In this document: one piece after another, positions 16,295 to 25,062 of the stretch
Layout of the letters: each line of letters opens with the position of its first letter
How positions within the stretch are numbered: the first letter of the stretch is position 1
Notes under the pieces: generated by a model
Databases searched by the model: none
Told to the model about the DNA's origin: nothing
What the model saw: only the letters and a program-made list of their open reading frames with translations
Position numbers and translations under genes: made by a program
Assembly (NCBI GenBank): GCA_045542485.1
Contig: JAZQLC010000010.1
Span: 1-64,000, forward strand
Length of the DNA: 64,000 bases
Direction of reading: 5' to 3'
DNA from: SIG575 sp045542485
Lineage (GTDB): Bacteria > Bacillota > Clostridia > Oscillospirales > Acutalibacteraceae

Positions 16295-17779
16295 CTATCT
16301 TATCTTTGCTACATTCTGCTGATGCTCGAAATCTGTAACTGCATAGTAGACATTACCGTTCTTATCGTGGCAGAAATAGAGATAGTCTGTGTCTGAGGGA
16401 TAAAGTGCCGCGTGGATTGCATCAAGTCCCGGATTGCAGATGGGACCTTTGGGAAGTCCCAGACACATATAGGTGTCATACTCTTCAAGATAAGGACTTG
16501 CCTTTGCATCACCGAACACATCCTTAAGATGGTTTGTCACATACAGTGCCGTTGAGTCGCACTGAAGTGTGGGATAGTTTGTTGACTTCTGAAGTCTGTT
16601 GTGGATTACAGAAGAAATGTCCGCCATCTGGGCAGTACCTGCAGCTTCCTTCTGGATGATTGATGCAATTGTAATGATTTCAGTTGTTGTGAATCCCAAT
16701 TCCTTGGCTCTCGCATCGTACTTATCCGTCCACTTTTCATTGAAGTTATCAAGGAATCTCTTGACAATACTTGAAGTGCTCTCTCCGATAAACATATCAT
16801 ATGTGTCGGGGAAAAGGAATCCCTCAAGTCTGAGAGGTGTCCCTGAATTCTTGTCATCAAGGAAAGCATAGTTATAGTCATAGTTAGCTGCACTTATAAA
16901 CTTTTTGCTGTCAGAGATAACCTCGTAATCCTCAAGGCGTCTGATAATCTGAGCGATTGTGTAGCCTTCCGGGAAGGTTACGCTGACAGTCTGCTCCGAA
17001 CCTGCAGAGTTATCGAGAATTATATTAAGCATACCCTCAATACCCATTGAGCTTGAGAGATAATATGTTCCTCCCACATAAGGCTGGAGTTTTTCCTTGC
17101 CGTTTGAATAGTAGACAATACCTTCCTTATCGTAGCCTCTGAATGCTGCGAAAAAACGACAGAACCATTTTACATTAATCAGGTCGTGCTCCTTGAAGAT
17201 TTCTATCGCTTCTTTCGTTGTGATTCCGTCGGGGATTGTAACCTCAACCTCTTCCTCACTGGCAGAAAGAGCAATAGCATCGTTGACACACTGTATTCCC
17301 ACAGTTGAGAGAAGAACTGTCACAACAAGAACGCATACCATAGCGATATAGAATGTTCTTGAATACGCTTCGCCCATTTTCTTAAGCTCTTCTGCCGAAA
17401 ACTTTTTCTTTTTCTGCTGAGCTTTTTTCTTTTGTGAGGGAGTTTTCTGCTGAGATCTCTGCTGAGGCGCTCTTTCAGTACCCCCACCCGTAAACATATC
17501 AAGGTCCTGGCTTGTTGTTTCATCGTATGTGCGTCTCTGTCTCTGGTAGTTTGTGAAATAAATTTCACCCTTTCCCTGAGGTCTGTTGGAGGTTTCCTCG
17601 TGTCTCTTCATCTGAGGCTCGACGGGGTCCTCGTCAAACTCTTCGATGTGAACAACAAAATTTTCTACCTTTTTTCTTCTTGACTCGGGGTTGTATCCGG
17701 CAGGTCTCCTATCGTCCTTTGAAGGCTCTGTAAAATCCGAAAGTCCGCCGTTTTCGTCATTTTTAAAGAGGTCGTCCAT
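16295..17779 (-). CDS. mltG: Endolytic murein transglycosylase MltG
   Basis: Membrane enzyme that cuts nascent glycan strands and so limits their length. The 494 residues start with a long Lys/Gln/Arg-rich cytoplasmic part (1-135), a single membrane helix (~138-160), a LysM-like region (DGITTKEAIEIFKEHDLI) and the YceG catalytic domain. The catalytic Glu is residue 378 in IIQKEAAG, followed by SSVIHNRL and the LPKGPICNPG loop near 460. The extended cytoplasmic head is longer than in E. coli, as is common in Firmicutes. Spacing to the DJ-1 gene upstream is 50 bases and to U32 downstream 13 bases. Confidence 0.95.
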   Translation of the reverse strand: MDDLFKNDENGGLSDFTEPSKDDRRPAGYNPESRRKKVENFVVHIEEFDEDPVEPQMKRHEETSNRPQGKGEIYFTNYQRQRRTYDETTSQDLDMFTGGGTERAPQQRSQQKTPSQKKKAQQKKKKFSAEELKKMGEAYSRTFYIAMVCVLVVTVLLSTVGIQCVNDAIALSASEEEVEVTIPDGITTKEAIEIFKEHDLINVKWFCRFFAAFRGYDKEGIVYYSNGKEKLQPYVGGTYYLSSSMGIEGMLNIILDNSAGSEQTVSVTFPEGYTIAQIIRRLEDYEVISDSKKFISAANYDYNYAFLDDKNSGTPLRLEGFLFPDTYDMFIGESTSSIVKRFLDNFNEKWTDKYDARAKELGFTTTEIITIASIIQKEAAGTAQMADISSVIHNRLQKSTNYPTLQCDSTALYVTNHLKDVFGDAKASPYLEEYDTYMCLGLPKGPICNPGLDAIHAALYPSDTDYLYFCHDKNGNVYYAVTDFEHQQNVAKIR

Positions 17780-17829
17780 AATGACTCTCCTTTCTGTGTT
17801 TCAGAAATAACACTTCTGTATTCTCAGAA

Positions 17830-18372
17830 TTACATCTTCTGGATTGACATATAAATTTTTTCCGCCTCGTCTTTTCCTGCAAACTGCTCTGCAATCTTAA
17901 GACCGAATTCTATTGCTACACCTGCACCCTTCGCAGTGATGATGTTGCCATCCATTACAACGCCCTCATCCACAAATTCTGCGCCCTCAAGCTCTTTTTC
18001 AAAGCCGGGGAAGCAGGTAGCTTTTTTACCTTTAAGAAGTCCCTTATGTCCCAGCACGGAGGGTGCGGCACATATTGCACAGATAAGCTTTCCGTTCTCA
18101 TTTGCATAGTCAATAAATTTCTGTGCATAAGGAGATTTTTCAATATTCAGTGTGCCCGGCATTCCTCCCGGAAGTACAACTGCCTGAAGAGTTTCATCAG
18201 GCTCTATATTTTTTGCATCTGCGTCGCACACAAGACCGATTCCGTGAGAGCCCACAATCATCTGTGAGCCGATTCCTAAAGTCATCACATCGAGCTCTGC
18301 TCGTCTGAGCATATCAATTGTGGCTACCGCTTCTACTTCTTCAGTGCCGTCTGCCATAAATACATAAATCAT
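17830..18372 (-). CDS. DJ-1/PfpI-family protein
   Basis: A 180-residue cytoplasmic protein of the DJ-1/ThiJ/PfpI superfamily. It opens with MIYVFMADGTEEVEAV, holding the conserved Glu, and has the nucleophile Cys101 in AICAAPSVLG; VLPGGMPGT is the conserved glycine loop. Relatives act as glyoxalases, deglycases or redox sensors, and the exact activity here is open. I set the start at the ATG at 18370-18372: GGAG lies 8 bases upstream, while an in-frame GTG at 18381 abuts that same GGAG and could not use it. It begins 5 bases after the GNAT stop. Confidence 0.9.
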   Translation of the reverse strand: MIYVFMADGTEEVEAVATIDMLRRAELDVMTLGIGSQMIVGSHGIGLVCDADAKNIEPDETLQAVVLPGGMPGTLNIEKSPYAQKFIDYANENGKLICAICAAPSVLGHKGLLKGKKATCFPGFEKELEGAEFVDEGVVMDGNIITAKGAGVAIEFGLKIAEQFAGKDEAEKIYMSIQKM

Positions 18373-18377
18373 TTTTA

Positions 18378-19190
18378 TCACTCCAGATTAAGAGAAAGAA
18401 AGGTGTCTTCCCTTAAATTTAATCTCAAATCTTTATTAGAACAGTATATCATACCACGGGGGATTTTGCAACTATCGGCAACCTCATTTCTGCCCACAGG
18501 TACATAAACCTCCGTCTTTTCTTTTCCGAGAAATTCAAGCACTGCAGATACGAACAAATCATCGTCCTCTTCGCAACAGAGTTCGGCAATATTCCTGCCC
18601 ATAAGTATTGCGTAGGAGATGATTTTTCCGTCCTCCTCCCTTGCAAAAACCCAGTCTGCAAATTTCAGAGCAAATTGAAAATGATCTCTGGGGAAAGAAA
18701 CAAAACTGCCTTTCCCGAAGATTCTTTCTCTCGCTTCAAGAAGTCGGTCTGTACCGCCTGACAGTGTAACGGGAGTTTTCTTTACAAGGCGATGATATTC
18801 CTTCTTCTCACAATAGAAGAAATCAGAAAAACCAAGCTTTGAGTAATAATTTCTGTTTTTTTCGTTACTGGGAGTAAGAAGAAAAACTTCCGCACCCATT
18901 TTTTCTTTGTAGTCAATGAGGAAACGGATTTCCTCTGCGGCAAGTCCCTGCCGTCTGTAATTCTCGTCTGTGGCAACGGCATAAAAATAAACACCTTTAT
19001 GTTCCCCTATGCTGCAATTGAGAGCATAGACTGCACTGACGATTTTTCCGTCTTTTTCGCATATATAAACATTGTCAGCACTCATAAATCTGCGAAGAAA
19101 ATGGAACACAAAATCTCTGCTGTCACCAAAGCAGGAATTCCACAGAGTGAAAAGCCCCTCTCTGTCATCCCATGTTGCAAAACGAAACAT
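18378..19190 (-). CDS. GNAT-family N-acetyltransferase
   Basis: A 270-residue acetyltransferase-like protein. The N-terminal ~125 residues form a GNAT domain: VYFYAVATDENYRRQGLAAEEIRFL is the acetyl-CoA binding beta4-alpha3 segment (the Q/RxxGxA motif as RRQGLA), followed by EKNRNYYSKLGFSDFF. The C-terminal ~140 residues form a second half with weaker GNAT-like strands, as in Eis-like tandem proteins. Substrate unknown. It sits 4 bases from the DUF2156 gene and 5 from the DJ-1 gene, within the tmk-led operon. Confidence 0.85.
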   Translation of the reverse strand: MFRFATWDDREGLFTLWNSCFGDSRDFVFHFLRRFMSADNVYICEKDGKIVSAVYALNCSIGEHKGVYFYAVATDENYRRQGLAAEEIRFLIDYKEKMGAEVFLLTPSNEKNRNYYSKLGFSDFFYCEKKEYHRLVKKTPVTLSGGTDRLLEARERIFGKGSFVSFPRDHFQFALKFADWVFAREEDGKIISYAILMGRNIAELCCEEDDDLFVSAVLEFLGKEKTEVYVPVGRNEVADSCKIPRGMIYCSNKDLRLNLREDTFLSLNLE

Positions 19191-19194
19191 AATT

Positions 19195-20067
19195 TTACCT
19201 CTTTACAGCGTTGTATATAATACCGAGCTTTACGGGTTTATAGCTGAGTTTTGCCTTTCTCAGGCCCTCAAGTCCCATATCCTCTTCACGGTTGACAAAA
19301 GTATAGGACAAAAGCTCGTTTCGGGCAAATTCACGGTTAATCATAGGATAGGCTCCACGGTAAGAGGAAAAAGCCTTTTCAAAGTGAGTACAGAAAGTGT
19401 CCTCACTGAGTTTTTCGCCAAGTGTCCATGCAACAACCTCACCGTCAACGCGGATAACTCCGCCCGTAAATCCGAGAACCGTGAAATAATCAAAGGCTCT
19501 TTTTATAACATCAAGCTCAGCGTCCACACCGTCTTCGATTTTCTCTTCATTTTCTTCAATCCATTTTTCCGTCATTCTTATGCAGTCGGAAAGATTTTTC
19601 TCAGTGAGAGTTTCGTATGTCCAGTTGTATGTCTTTTCGAAAAATCTGATATGGTTACGCTTTGAATGATATTTTTTGCCTTTAAGCTCTGCTAAATCCT
19701 CTGTAAGATAGATATAGTCAGCAGAGTCTCTGTTTTCCCTGAAGTCAAAGGTGTCGGGAAATTCCCTTTCAAGGAACTCTACATCCTCGGGAAGGAGACC
19801 GTAAAAGTGAAGATTTTCTTCAGTGAGCAATTCTTCGATAATCCTGCATCTGCCTTCCTTTCCCTGAGGAAAGCAATAGTTGACCTTGCCCTTTTTTCCG
19901 CCCTTTGTCACAAGTGCGCCGTAGGCAAAAGCAATTTCAAGATTGAACTCAGGTCCCCAGTTGAAGAAAGAACCCAGACACATCTGACAGTTTTCACCTG
20001 TATTATGTTTTAAAATTTCTCTTATTTTGTCAGCGTCATCAATTGATGGCGTTTTAAATTCCAGCAT
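19195..20067 (-). CDS. DUF2156 / LPG-synthase C-terminal-domain protein
   Basis: A 290-residue soluble protein resembling the C-terminal catalytic domain of phosphatidylglycerol lysyltransferases (DUF2156), itself a tandem GNAT fold related to Fem aminoacyltransferases. Visible features are CQMCLGSFFNWGPEF, DYIYLTEDLAELKGKKYHSKRNHI (the conserved segment of the family) and GGVIRVDGEVVAWTLGEKL, then FARNELLSYTFVNREEDMGLEGLRKAKLSY. The membrane domain of true lysyltransferases is absent. It probably transfers an acyl or aminoacyl group from CoA or tRNA, but the acceptor is unknown. It is 3 bases from tmk and 4 from the GNAT gene. Confidence 0.85.
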   Translation of the reverse strand: MLEFKTPSIDDADKIREILKHNTGENCQMCLGSFFNWGPEFNLEIAFAYGALVTKGGKKGKVNYCFPQGKEGRCRIIEELLTEENLHFYGLLPEDVEFLEREFPDTFDFRENRDSADYIYLTEDLAELKGKKYHSKRNHIRFFEKTYNWTYETLTEKNLSDCIRMTEKWIEENEEKIEDGVDAELDVIKRAFDYFTVLGFTGGVIRVDGEVVAWTLGEKLSEDTFCTHFEKAFSSYRGAYPMINREFARNELLSYTFVNREEDMGLEGLRKAKLSYKPVKLGIIYNAVKR

Positions 20068-20070
20068 AAA

Positions 20071-20736
20071 TTAAAGAATCCTTTCAATGCTTGTCCTGAT
20101 ATCGTTTGCAATATCTTCGATGCTTCTTGCCTCATCGCCCTCTGAGCAGGAAATTTTCACCCAACCCATTTTATCTGCTGCGTAAGATGCAGCCCTTCTA
20201 CACGCGTTGAGATATCCCACATTTGCCTCGTGCACGTCCTTTTTGCTCTCGTTACCCTCGTATCTTCTTGTCATAAGCTTCTGTGAAATCTCAACGGGCA
20301 TATCGAGATAAATTACAAGGTCAGGCTTAGGGATTCCGATTTTTTCATATTCAAAATCTTCAAGCCATTCAATATATGCATCCCAGTTTTCTTCGGGCTG
20401 TTTTATCATCTGATGGTATGCGTTTGAAGTTGTGTATCTGTCAGCGAGAATAACATATCCCTTTTCATATTCATTTTTCCAGATTGTCTTGAATGAAGCA
20501 AAGCGGTCAACTGCATAGAAAGCAGATGCAGCATAGGCGTTCACATCCTCGGGATTTTTGCCGAAAGTACCCGCAAGATACATCTTCACAAGTGCAGAAG
20601 AATCGCCGTCGTAGTTCGGGAGTTTTATCTGCTTGTACTCAAGTCCCCTTTTCTTTACTTCCTCTGCAAGAAGGTTAATCTGTGTTGATTTTCCGCTGCC
20701 GTCAAGACCTTCAATAACAATAAGCTTTCCTTTCAT
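20071..20736 (-). CDS. tmk: Thymidylate kinase
   Basis: Phosphorylates dTMP to dTDP with ATP for DNA synthesis. The 221 residues have Walker A EGLDGSGKST, the DRYTTSNAYHQM segment (DR motif of the dTMP site) and the lid-region Arg cluster TRRYEGNESKKDVHE. I choose the ATG at 20734-20736, with GAGGAG 8 bases upstream; the longer in-frame form starting at 20757 lacks a ribosome site. The sequence is of the longer Clostridial Tmk-like type, so specificity for dTMP over other deoxynucleotides is inferred. It is the first gene of a nine-gene minus-strand run. Confidence 0.88.
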   Translation of the reverse strand: MKGKLIVIEGLDGSGKSTQINLLAEEVKKRGLEYKQIKLPNYDGDSSALVKMYLAGTFGKNPEDVNAYAASAFYAVDRFASFKTIWKNEYEKGYVILADRYTTSNAYHQMIKQPEENWDAYIEWLEDFEYEKIGIPKPDLVIYLDMPVEISQKLMTRRYEGNESKKDVHEANVGYLNACRRAASYAADKMGWVKISCSEGDEARSIEDIANDIRTSIERIL

Positions 20737-20773
20737 ACGCCATACTCCTCTGAACATTTTTTCTCAATTTATT

Positions 20774-20802
20774 ATTATAGCAAAACTTTTTATTTTTTAC
20801 AA
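20774..20802 (-). promoter_or_regulatory. Sigma-A promoter of the tmk-led run
   Basis: On the minus strand TTGTAA (20802-20797), 17 bases and TATAAT (20779-20774) stand about 35 bases upstream of the tmk start. Confidence 0.75.
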
Positions 20803-20885
20803 ACATTTTTTACTTTTTCTTCCATTTTAACAATCCGTTAATAATTTCAACTATATTGTTTAACAAATATGGTTTATATTTGTTT

Positions 20886-20912
20886 TTAGCACTCACAGCT
20901 CGAGAGTGCTAA
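20886..20912. promoter_or_regulatory. CIRCE operator (HrcA site) of htpG
   Basis: TTAGCACTC (20886-20894), a 9-base spacer and GAGTGCTAA (20904-20912) match the CIRCE consensus at every position. HrcA repressor binds CIRCE and releases it on heat or protein-folding stress. The element starts 49 bases before the htpG ATG and 6 bases after a TATATT that may be the -10, so it would overlap the transcription start. No strong -35 was seen. Confidence 0.97.
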
Positions 20913-20934
20913 AACATTTACGGAGGCAGAAAAA

Positions 20935-22812
20935 ATGGCTAAAAAACAGTTCAAGGCAGAGTCAAAGAGACTTCTCGACCTTATGATTAACTCAATCTAT
21001 ACTCACAAGGAAATTTTCCTGCGTGAAATCATATCAAATGCAAGTGATGCAATAGACAAGCTTTATTACCGCGCTCTTTCCTCAGGTGACACAGGTCTGT
21101 CCCGTGAGGATTTTGAAATCCGCATTGAAAGAGACGAAGAAAACAGAACAATCACAATCGCCGACAACGGTTGCGGTATGACAAAAGAAGACCTTGAAAA
21201 CAATCTCGGCACAATCGCAAAGAGCGGTTCACTCTCTTTCAAGCAGGAGAACGAGAAAAATGAAGAAATCGACATCATCGGTCAGTTCGGCGTGGGTTTC
21301 TACTCTGCATTTATGGTGGCAAAATCTGTCACAGTTTATTCAAAGGCTTACGGCGAAGAAACCGGCTGGAAATGGTATTCGGAGGGTGCTGACGGATACT
21401 CAGTAACTGAGTGTGAAAAGGATTCATACGGCACAAAAATCGTTCTCTCAATAAAAGAAGATACAGAGGAAGAAGATTATTCATCTTTCCTCAGCGAATA
21501 CACTCTCAGAAGACTTGTGAAGAAATACTCCGACTACATCCGCTACCCCATCAGAATGGAAATCACCGTCGGCGGAATGAACGAGGAAACAAATGAATAC
21601 GAAGAACGCAAGGAAATCACCGCAATCAACAGTATGGTACCCTTGTGGAAGAAGAACAAAAACGAAATCGAAGAAGAGGAATATAACGAATTTTACAAAA
21701 CCAATTTCGGTGATTTCGCAGAGCCTCTGAGAGTTATCAATACTCAGGCAGAGGGTGTTGCAACATATAATGCTCTCCTCTTCATCCCCTCAAAGGCTCC
21801 CTATAACTACTACAACCGCGATTACGAAAAGGGACTGCGTCTTTACGCAAGTGGTGTTCTTATTATGGACACCTGCAAGGACCTTATCCCCGACCACTTC
21901 AGTTTTGTGAAAGGTCTTGTGGATTCGCAGGATTTGTCTCTGAATATTTCCCGTGAAATGCTCCAGCACGACAGACAGCTCAAGCTTATCTCATCACGCC
22001 TTGAAAAGAAAATCAAGTCAGAGCTTCTCTCAATGATGAGAAATGACAGAGAAAAGTATGAAGAATTCTACAAGCAGTTTGGTCTGAATCTGAAATACGG
22101 TCTTTACAGCGGCTACGGCGAAACAACAGATTTGCTGAAAGATCTGCTTATGTTTGAATCAAGCTTTGAGGGAAAACTCGTGACACTTGAAGAGTATGTT
22201 TCAAGAATGAAAGAAGAACAGAAATTCATTTACTACGCAACAGGCGAAAGCAAGGAAAAAATTGCCCGTCTGCCTCAGGCCGAAGCAATCATCGACAAAG
22301 GATTCGAGATTATTTATCTGACTCAGGATGTTGACGAATTCACCCTGAAAATTATGGGCAAATTTGAAGAAAAGGAATTCCGTTCAATCTCTGCTGAAGA
22401 TTTAGGTCTTGAAACAGAGGAAGAAAAAGAAGAGGCAAAGAAAAAGGAAGACACAAGCCGTGAAATGCTCGACTTTATGAAAGAAAGCCTTGACGGCAAG
22501 GTTGCAGAAGTAAGACTTTCTTCGAGACTCAAGAGCCACCCCGTGTGCCTGACCGCGAAAGGTGAACTTTCTCTTGAAATGGAAAAGGTGCTCTCCTCAA
22601 TGCCCACAGATGCAGGTGTTGTGAAAGCTGAAAGAGTCCTTGAAATCAACGCAAATCATAAGATTTTTGATTCACTTACAGCTCTTTTTGAAACAGACAG
22701 AGAAAAGGTTGCAAAATATGCGCGTCTTCTCTATTCTCAGGCACTTCTCATCGAAGGGCTCACAGTTGAAGACCCGGTTGAATTCTCAAACTTAATCTGC
22801 GAACTGATGTAA
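20935..22812 (+). CDS. htpG: Molecular chaperone HtpG (Hsp90)
   Basis: ATP-dependent cytoplasmic chaperone. The 625 residues have the GHKL ATPase N-domain with LREIISNASDAIDKL (catalytic Glu and Mg-binding Asn), TIADNGCGMTKEDL, LGTIAKSGS and GQFGVGFYSAFMV; the middle domain carries LNISREMLQHDRQLK with the conserved Arg and Gln. The C-terminal dimerisation region is complete, and no MEEVD tail is present, as expected in bacteria. GGAGG precedes the ATG. It is a single gene under a perfect CIRCE, unlike Bacillus subtilis htpG, which is not in the HrcA regulon. Confidence 0.98.
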   Translation: MAKKQFKAESKRLLDLMINSIYTHKEIFLREIISNASDAIDKLYYRALSSGDTGLSREDFEIRIERDEENRTITIADNGCGMTKEDLENNLGTIAKSGSLSFKQENEKNEEIDIIGQFGVGFYSAFMVAKSVTVYSKAYGEETGWKWYSEGADGYSVTECEKDSYGTKIVLSIKEDTEEEDYSSFLSEYTLRRLVKKYSDYIRYPIRMEITVGGMNEETNEYEERKEITAINSMVPLWKKNKNEIEEEEYNEFYKTNFGDFAEPLRVINTQAEGVATYNALLFIPSKAPYNYYNRDYEKGLRLYASGVLIMDTCKDLIPDHFSFVKGLVDSQDLSLNISREMLQHDRQLKLISSRLEKKIKSELLSMMRNDREKYEEFYKQFGLNLKYGLYSGYGETTDLLKDLLMFESSFEGKLVTLEEYVSRMKEEQKFIYYATGESKEKIARLPQAEAIIDKGFEIIYLTQDVDEFTLKIMGKFEEKEFRSISAEDLGLETEEEKEEAKKKEDTSREMLDFMKESLDGKVAEVRLSSRLKSHPVCLTAKGELSLEMEKVLSSMPTDAGVVKAERVLEINANHKIFDSLTALFETDREKVAKYARLLYSQALLIEGLTVEDPVEFSNLICELM

Positions 22813-22825
22813 ATTTAATAAAAAG

Positions 22826-22859
22826 CACAGCAGAGAGTTCCATTGAGCTCTCTGCTGTG
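22826..22859. terminator. Bidirectional terminator, htpG / PHP gene
   Basis: CACAGCAGAGAG (22826-22837) pairs perfectly with CTCTCTGCTGTG (22848-22859); a T run follows on the plus strand and on the minus strand. It separates htpG from the convergent dut-led operon. Confidence 0.9.
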
Positions 22860-22868
22860 TGTTTTTTA

Positions 22869-23609
22869 TCAGTATAAAATTTCTTTCAGTCTGTCTGCAA
22901 ACTGTCTTGTGTCAACAGCTTCAAGTCTGTGAGCATCAGTTCCCACATTGAAAACTGCTCCCACTTCCTTGCCTATCTGAAAATATCTGTGATAAAAATC
23001 AGGGTATCTGAGAATTGCACTTGTATTAAGCTCCCACGCAATCTCTTTTTTCGTGGCTTTCTCCATAATATCCCCGAGTTCGTTATCTGTATAAGCCTTT
23101 GTGATGTCGTCTCTGTCAGGAATTGTCTTTACATAACCGGGCATAAAGGGATGTGCAAAGCAATCTGCCTTTCGCATTTCGATTACGCTCTCTGCCATTT
23201 TCAGCATCTGAACTGCGTAGCCTCTGGGTGACATATCTTCCGGCTGATCCCAGAAACGAACATGGAAATGGTTCATAGTATAAAGCTTATAATCCATCTC
23301 AAGGTCGCACCATTCATCGTTGACGAATTTCCCGATTCCGTTGCAGGAAAGCTCTGCACCAACAAGGACTTTTATTTTCGTTTCACCCAGCTGAGAAAGA
23401 AGCAGTTTTCTTCGTTCTGCAACTGCGTTTTTCTCTTCGGGACAATCGTGGTCTGTCAAAGCAATCATGGTAAGTCCCGATTCCTCTGCAGTTTTCACGA
23501 TGTCAAGAGCCTTCATTTCAGGCTTTGCGCAACCTGAAAATGTGGTGTGAATGTGCATATTGAACTTTATCAATTCATCAACATCATAGGTTTTTTCGTG
23601 AAAAAACAT
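22869..23609 (-). CDS. PHP-domain metal-dependent phosphoesterase
   Basis: A 246-residue protein of the polymerase-and-histidinol-phosphatase fold. Metal-site motifs are MHIHTTFSG near the start, ALTDHD around residue 54, VGAELS, the CFAHPF segment and FNVGTDAHRLE near the C-terminus. Substrate is unknown; relatives hydrolyse small phosphates or 3',5'-nucleotides. Its ATG overlaps the stop of the sodium:alanine symporter by one base (TAATG), indicating coupling. It is the last gene of the dut operon. Confidence 0.87.
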   Translation of the reverse strand: MFFHEKTYDVDELIKFNMHIHTTFSGCAKPEMKALDIVKTAEESGLTMIALTDHDCPEEKNAVAERRKLLLSQLGETKIKVLVGAELSCNGIGKFVNDEWCDLEMDYKLYTMNHFHVRFWDQPEDMSPRGYAVQMLKMAESVIEMRKADCFAHPFMPGYVKTIPDRDDITKAYTDNELGDIMEKATKKEIAWELNTSAILRYPDFYHRYFQIGKEVGAVFNVGTDAHRLEAVDTRQFADRLKEILY

Positions 23610-25048
23610 TAATCCTCTTTCCCTTCCTGTTCAAACTGTATTTCTTCATATGCCGAAAGCATAGGTGTGAGATTTTTTTCACCCCTGAATTTTCGTCTGA
23701 TATAGTTTGATGTAACTTTTTTTACAACCCCCGACAGAAGCAGAACACCTATCAGGTTAGGAATTGCCATAAGTGCATTGAGCGTATCTGAAATTTCCCA
23801 CACAAGACTCAGCTTCATCACGGAGCCTACCAGCACAAAAAGTGAAAATATAATTTTGTAGGGCAGAACTGCCTTTTTACCCAAAAGATATTCTGTGCTT
23901 TTTGAGCCGTAGTAGGACCAACCTAAAATTGTGGTGAATGCAAAAAGCGTTACCGAAACAGCCAGAATCGCACCAGATGCTTTACCGAAAACACCGGAGA
24001 AAGCTTCACCCACCAACGGTGCACCCTCAAGGTCTGATGTTCCGAGAACACCTGTGGAAAGAATCGTGAAAGCAGTCAGTGTGCATACAACGATAGTGTC
24101 AAAGAACACTTCGAAGATTCCCCACATTCCCTGGTGAACAGGCTCTTTTACATCAGAAGATGCATTGACGATAACACCTGAGCCGAGACCCGCTTCGTTG
24201 GAGAAAACGCCTCGTTTGAAGCCGAGTGTCACTGCCTCTTTCAGGAGATATCCGCTGATGCCACCTGCCACAGATGACATACCGAATGCACCTCTGAAAA
24301 TTTCAGAAAACACAGACGGAATTTTCTCTATGTTGACTGCAACAACAACAAGGGTGAAAATAATATAAAGCAGAGCCATAAAGGGCACAAGCTTTTCTGC
24401 TACACTGCCGATTCTTTTTACACCGCCGATGAGGATTATAAAAATACAAACCATCAGCACCACGCCCACTGCCGCAGCAGGAATACCGAAAGAATTATTC
24501 AGAGAAACTGCTATTGAATTGACCTGGGACAGATTTCCGATTCCGAAAGATGCAAGAGTACAGAAGAGCGCAAAAAGGATTGAAAGAAGCTTTCCTGCCT
24601 TTTTGTTTTTCAGACCCTCGCTTATGTAATACATAGCTCCGCCTGACCACTCACCGTCCTTGTTTCTTTTACGGTAATAAATACCGAGAACATTTTCTGC
24701 AAAGCTTGTCATCATACCGAAAAAGGCTGAAATCCACATCCAGAAAACAGCACCTGCACCGCCTACTGCCACTGCCGTTGCCACACCTACAATATTGCCT
24801 GTACCGATTGTGGCCGCAAGAGCCGTTGACATAGCCTGAAGCTGTGAAAGTGCGCCCGTGTCTTTCGACTTGTTCTTTTTACCGAATGCAGAAAAAATCG
24901 TAGAAGAAAGAACATGTCCGAATTTCACCACCTGAAAGAATCCGAGTCTTACAGAAAAATATATGCCTGTGCCGATAATGAGAATCAGCATAGGAACGCC
25001 CCATACCACTCCGTTTACAGCATCATTTATTGTTTTTATAAGTTCCAT
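23609..25048 (-). CDS. AGCS-family sodium:amino-acid symporter
   Basis: A 479-residue inner-membrane transporter of the alanine/glycine:cation symporter family, about 10-11 membrane helices. Characteristic segments are QLQAMSTALAATIGTGNIVGVA, FWMWISAFFGMM, the SGGAMYYISEGL loop and GFKRGVFSNEAGLGSG. Family members import alanine, glycine or, in some cases, glutamine with Na+. The substrate here is inferred only from family. It lies between the TRIC gene (14 bases) and the PHP gene (1-base overlap). Confidence 0.93.
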   Translation of the reverse strand: MELIKTINDAVNGVVWGVPMLILIIGTGIYFSVRLGFFQVVKFGHVLSSTIFSAFGKKNKSKDTGALSQLQAMSTALAATIGTGNIVGVATAVAVGGAGAVFWMWISAFFGMMTSFAENVLGIYYRKRNKDGEWSGGAMYYISEGLKNKKAGKLLSILFALFCTLASFGIGNLSQVNSIAVSLNNSFGIPAAAVGVVLMVCIFIILIGGVKRIGSVAEKLVPFMALLYIIFTLVVVAVNIEKIPSVFSEIFRGAFGMSSVAGGISGYLLKEAVTLGFKRGVFSNEAGLGSGVIVNASSDVKEPVHQGMWGIFEVFFDTIVVCTLTAFTILSTGVLGTSDLEGAPLVGEAFSGVFGKASGAILAVSVTLFAFTTILGWSYYGSKSTEYLLGKKAVLPYKIIFSLFVLVGSVMKLSLVWEISDTLNALMAIPNLIGVLLLSGVVKKVTSNYIRRKFRGEKNLTPMLSAYEEIQFEQEGKED

Positions 25049-25062
25049 CCAATCACACCTAA

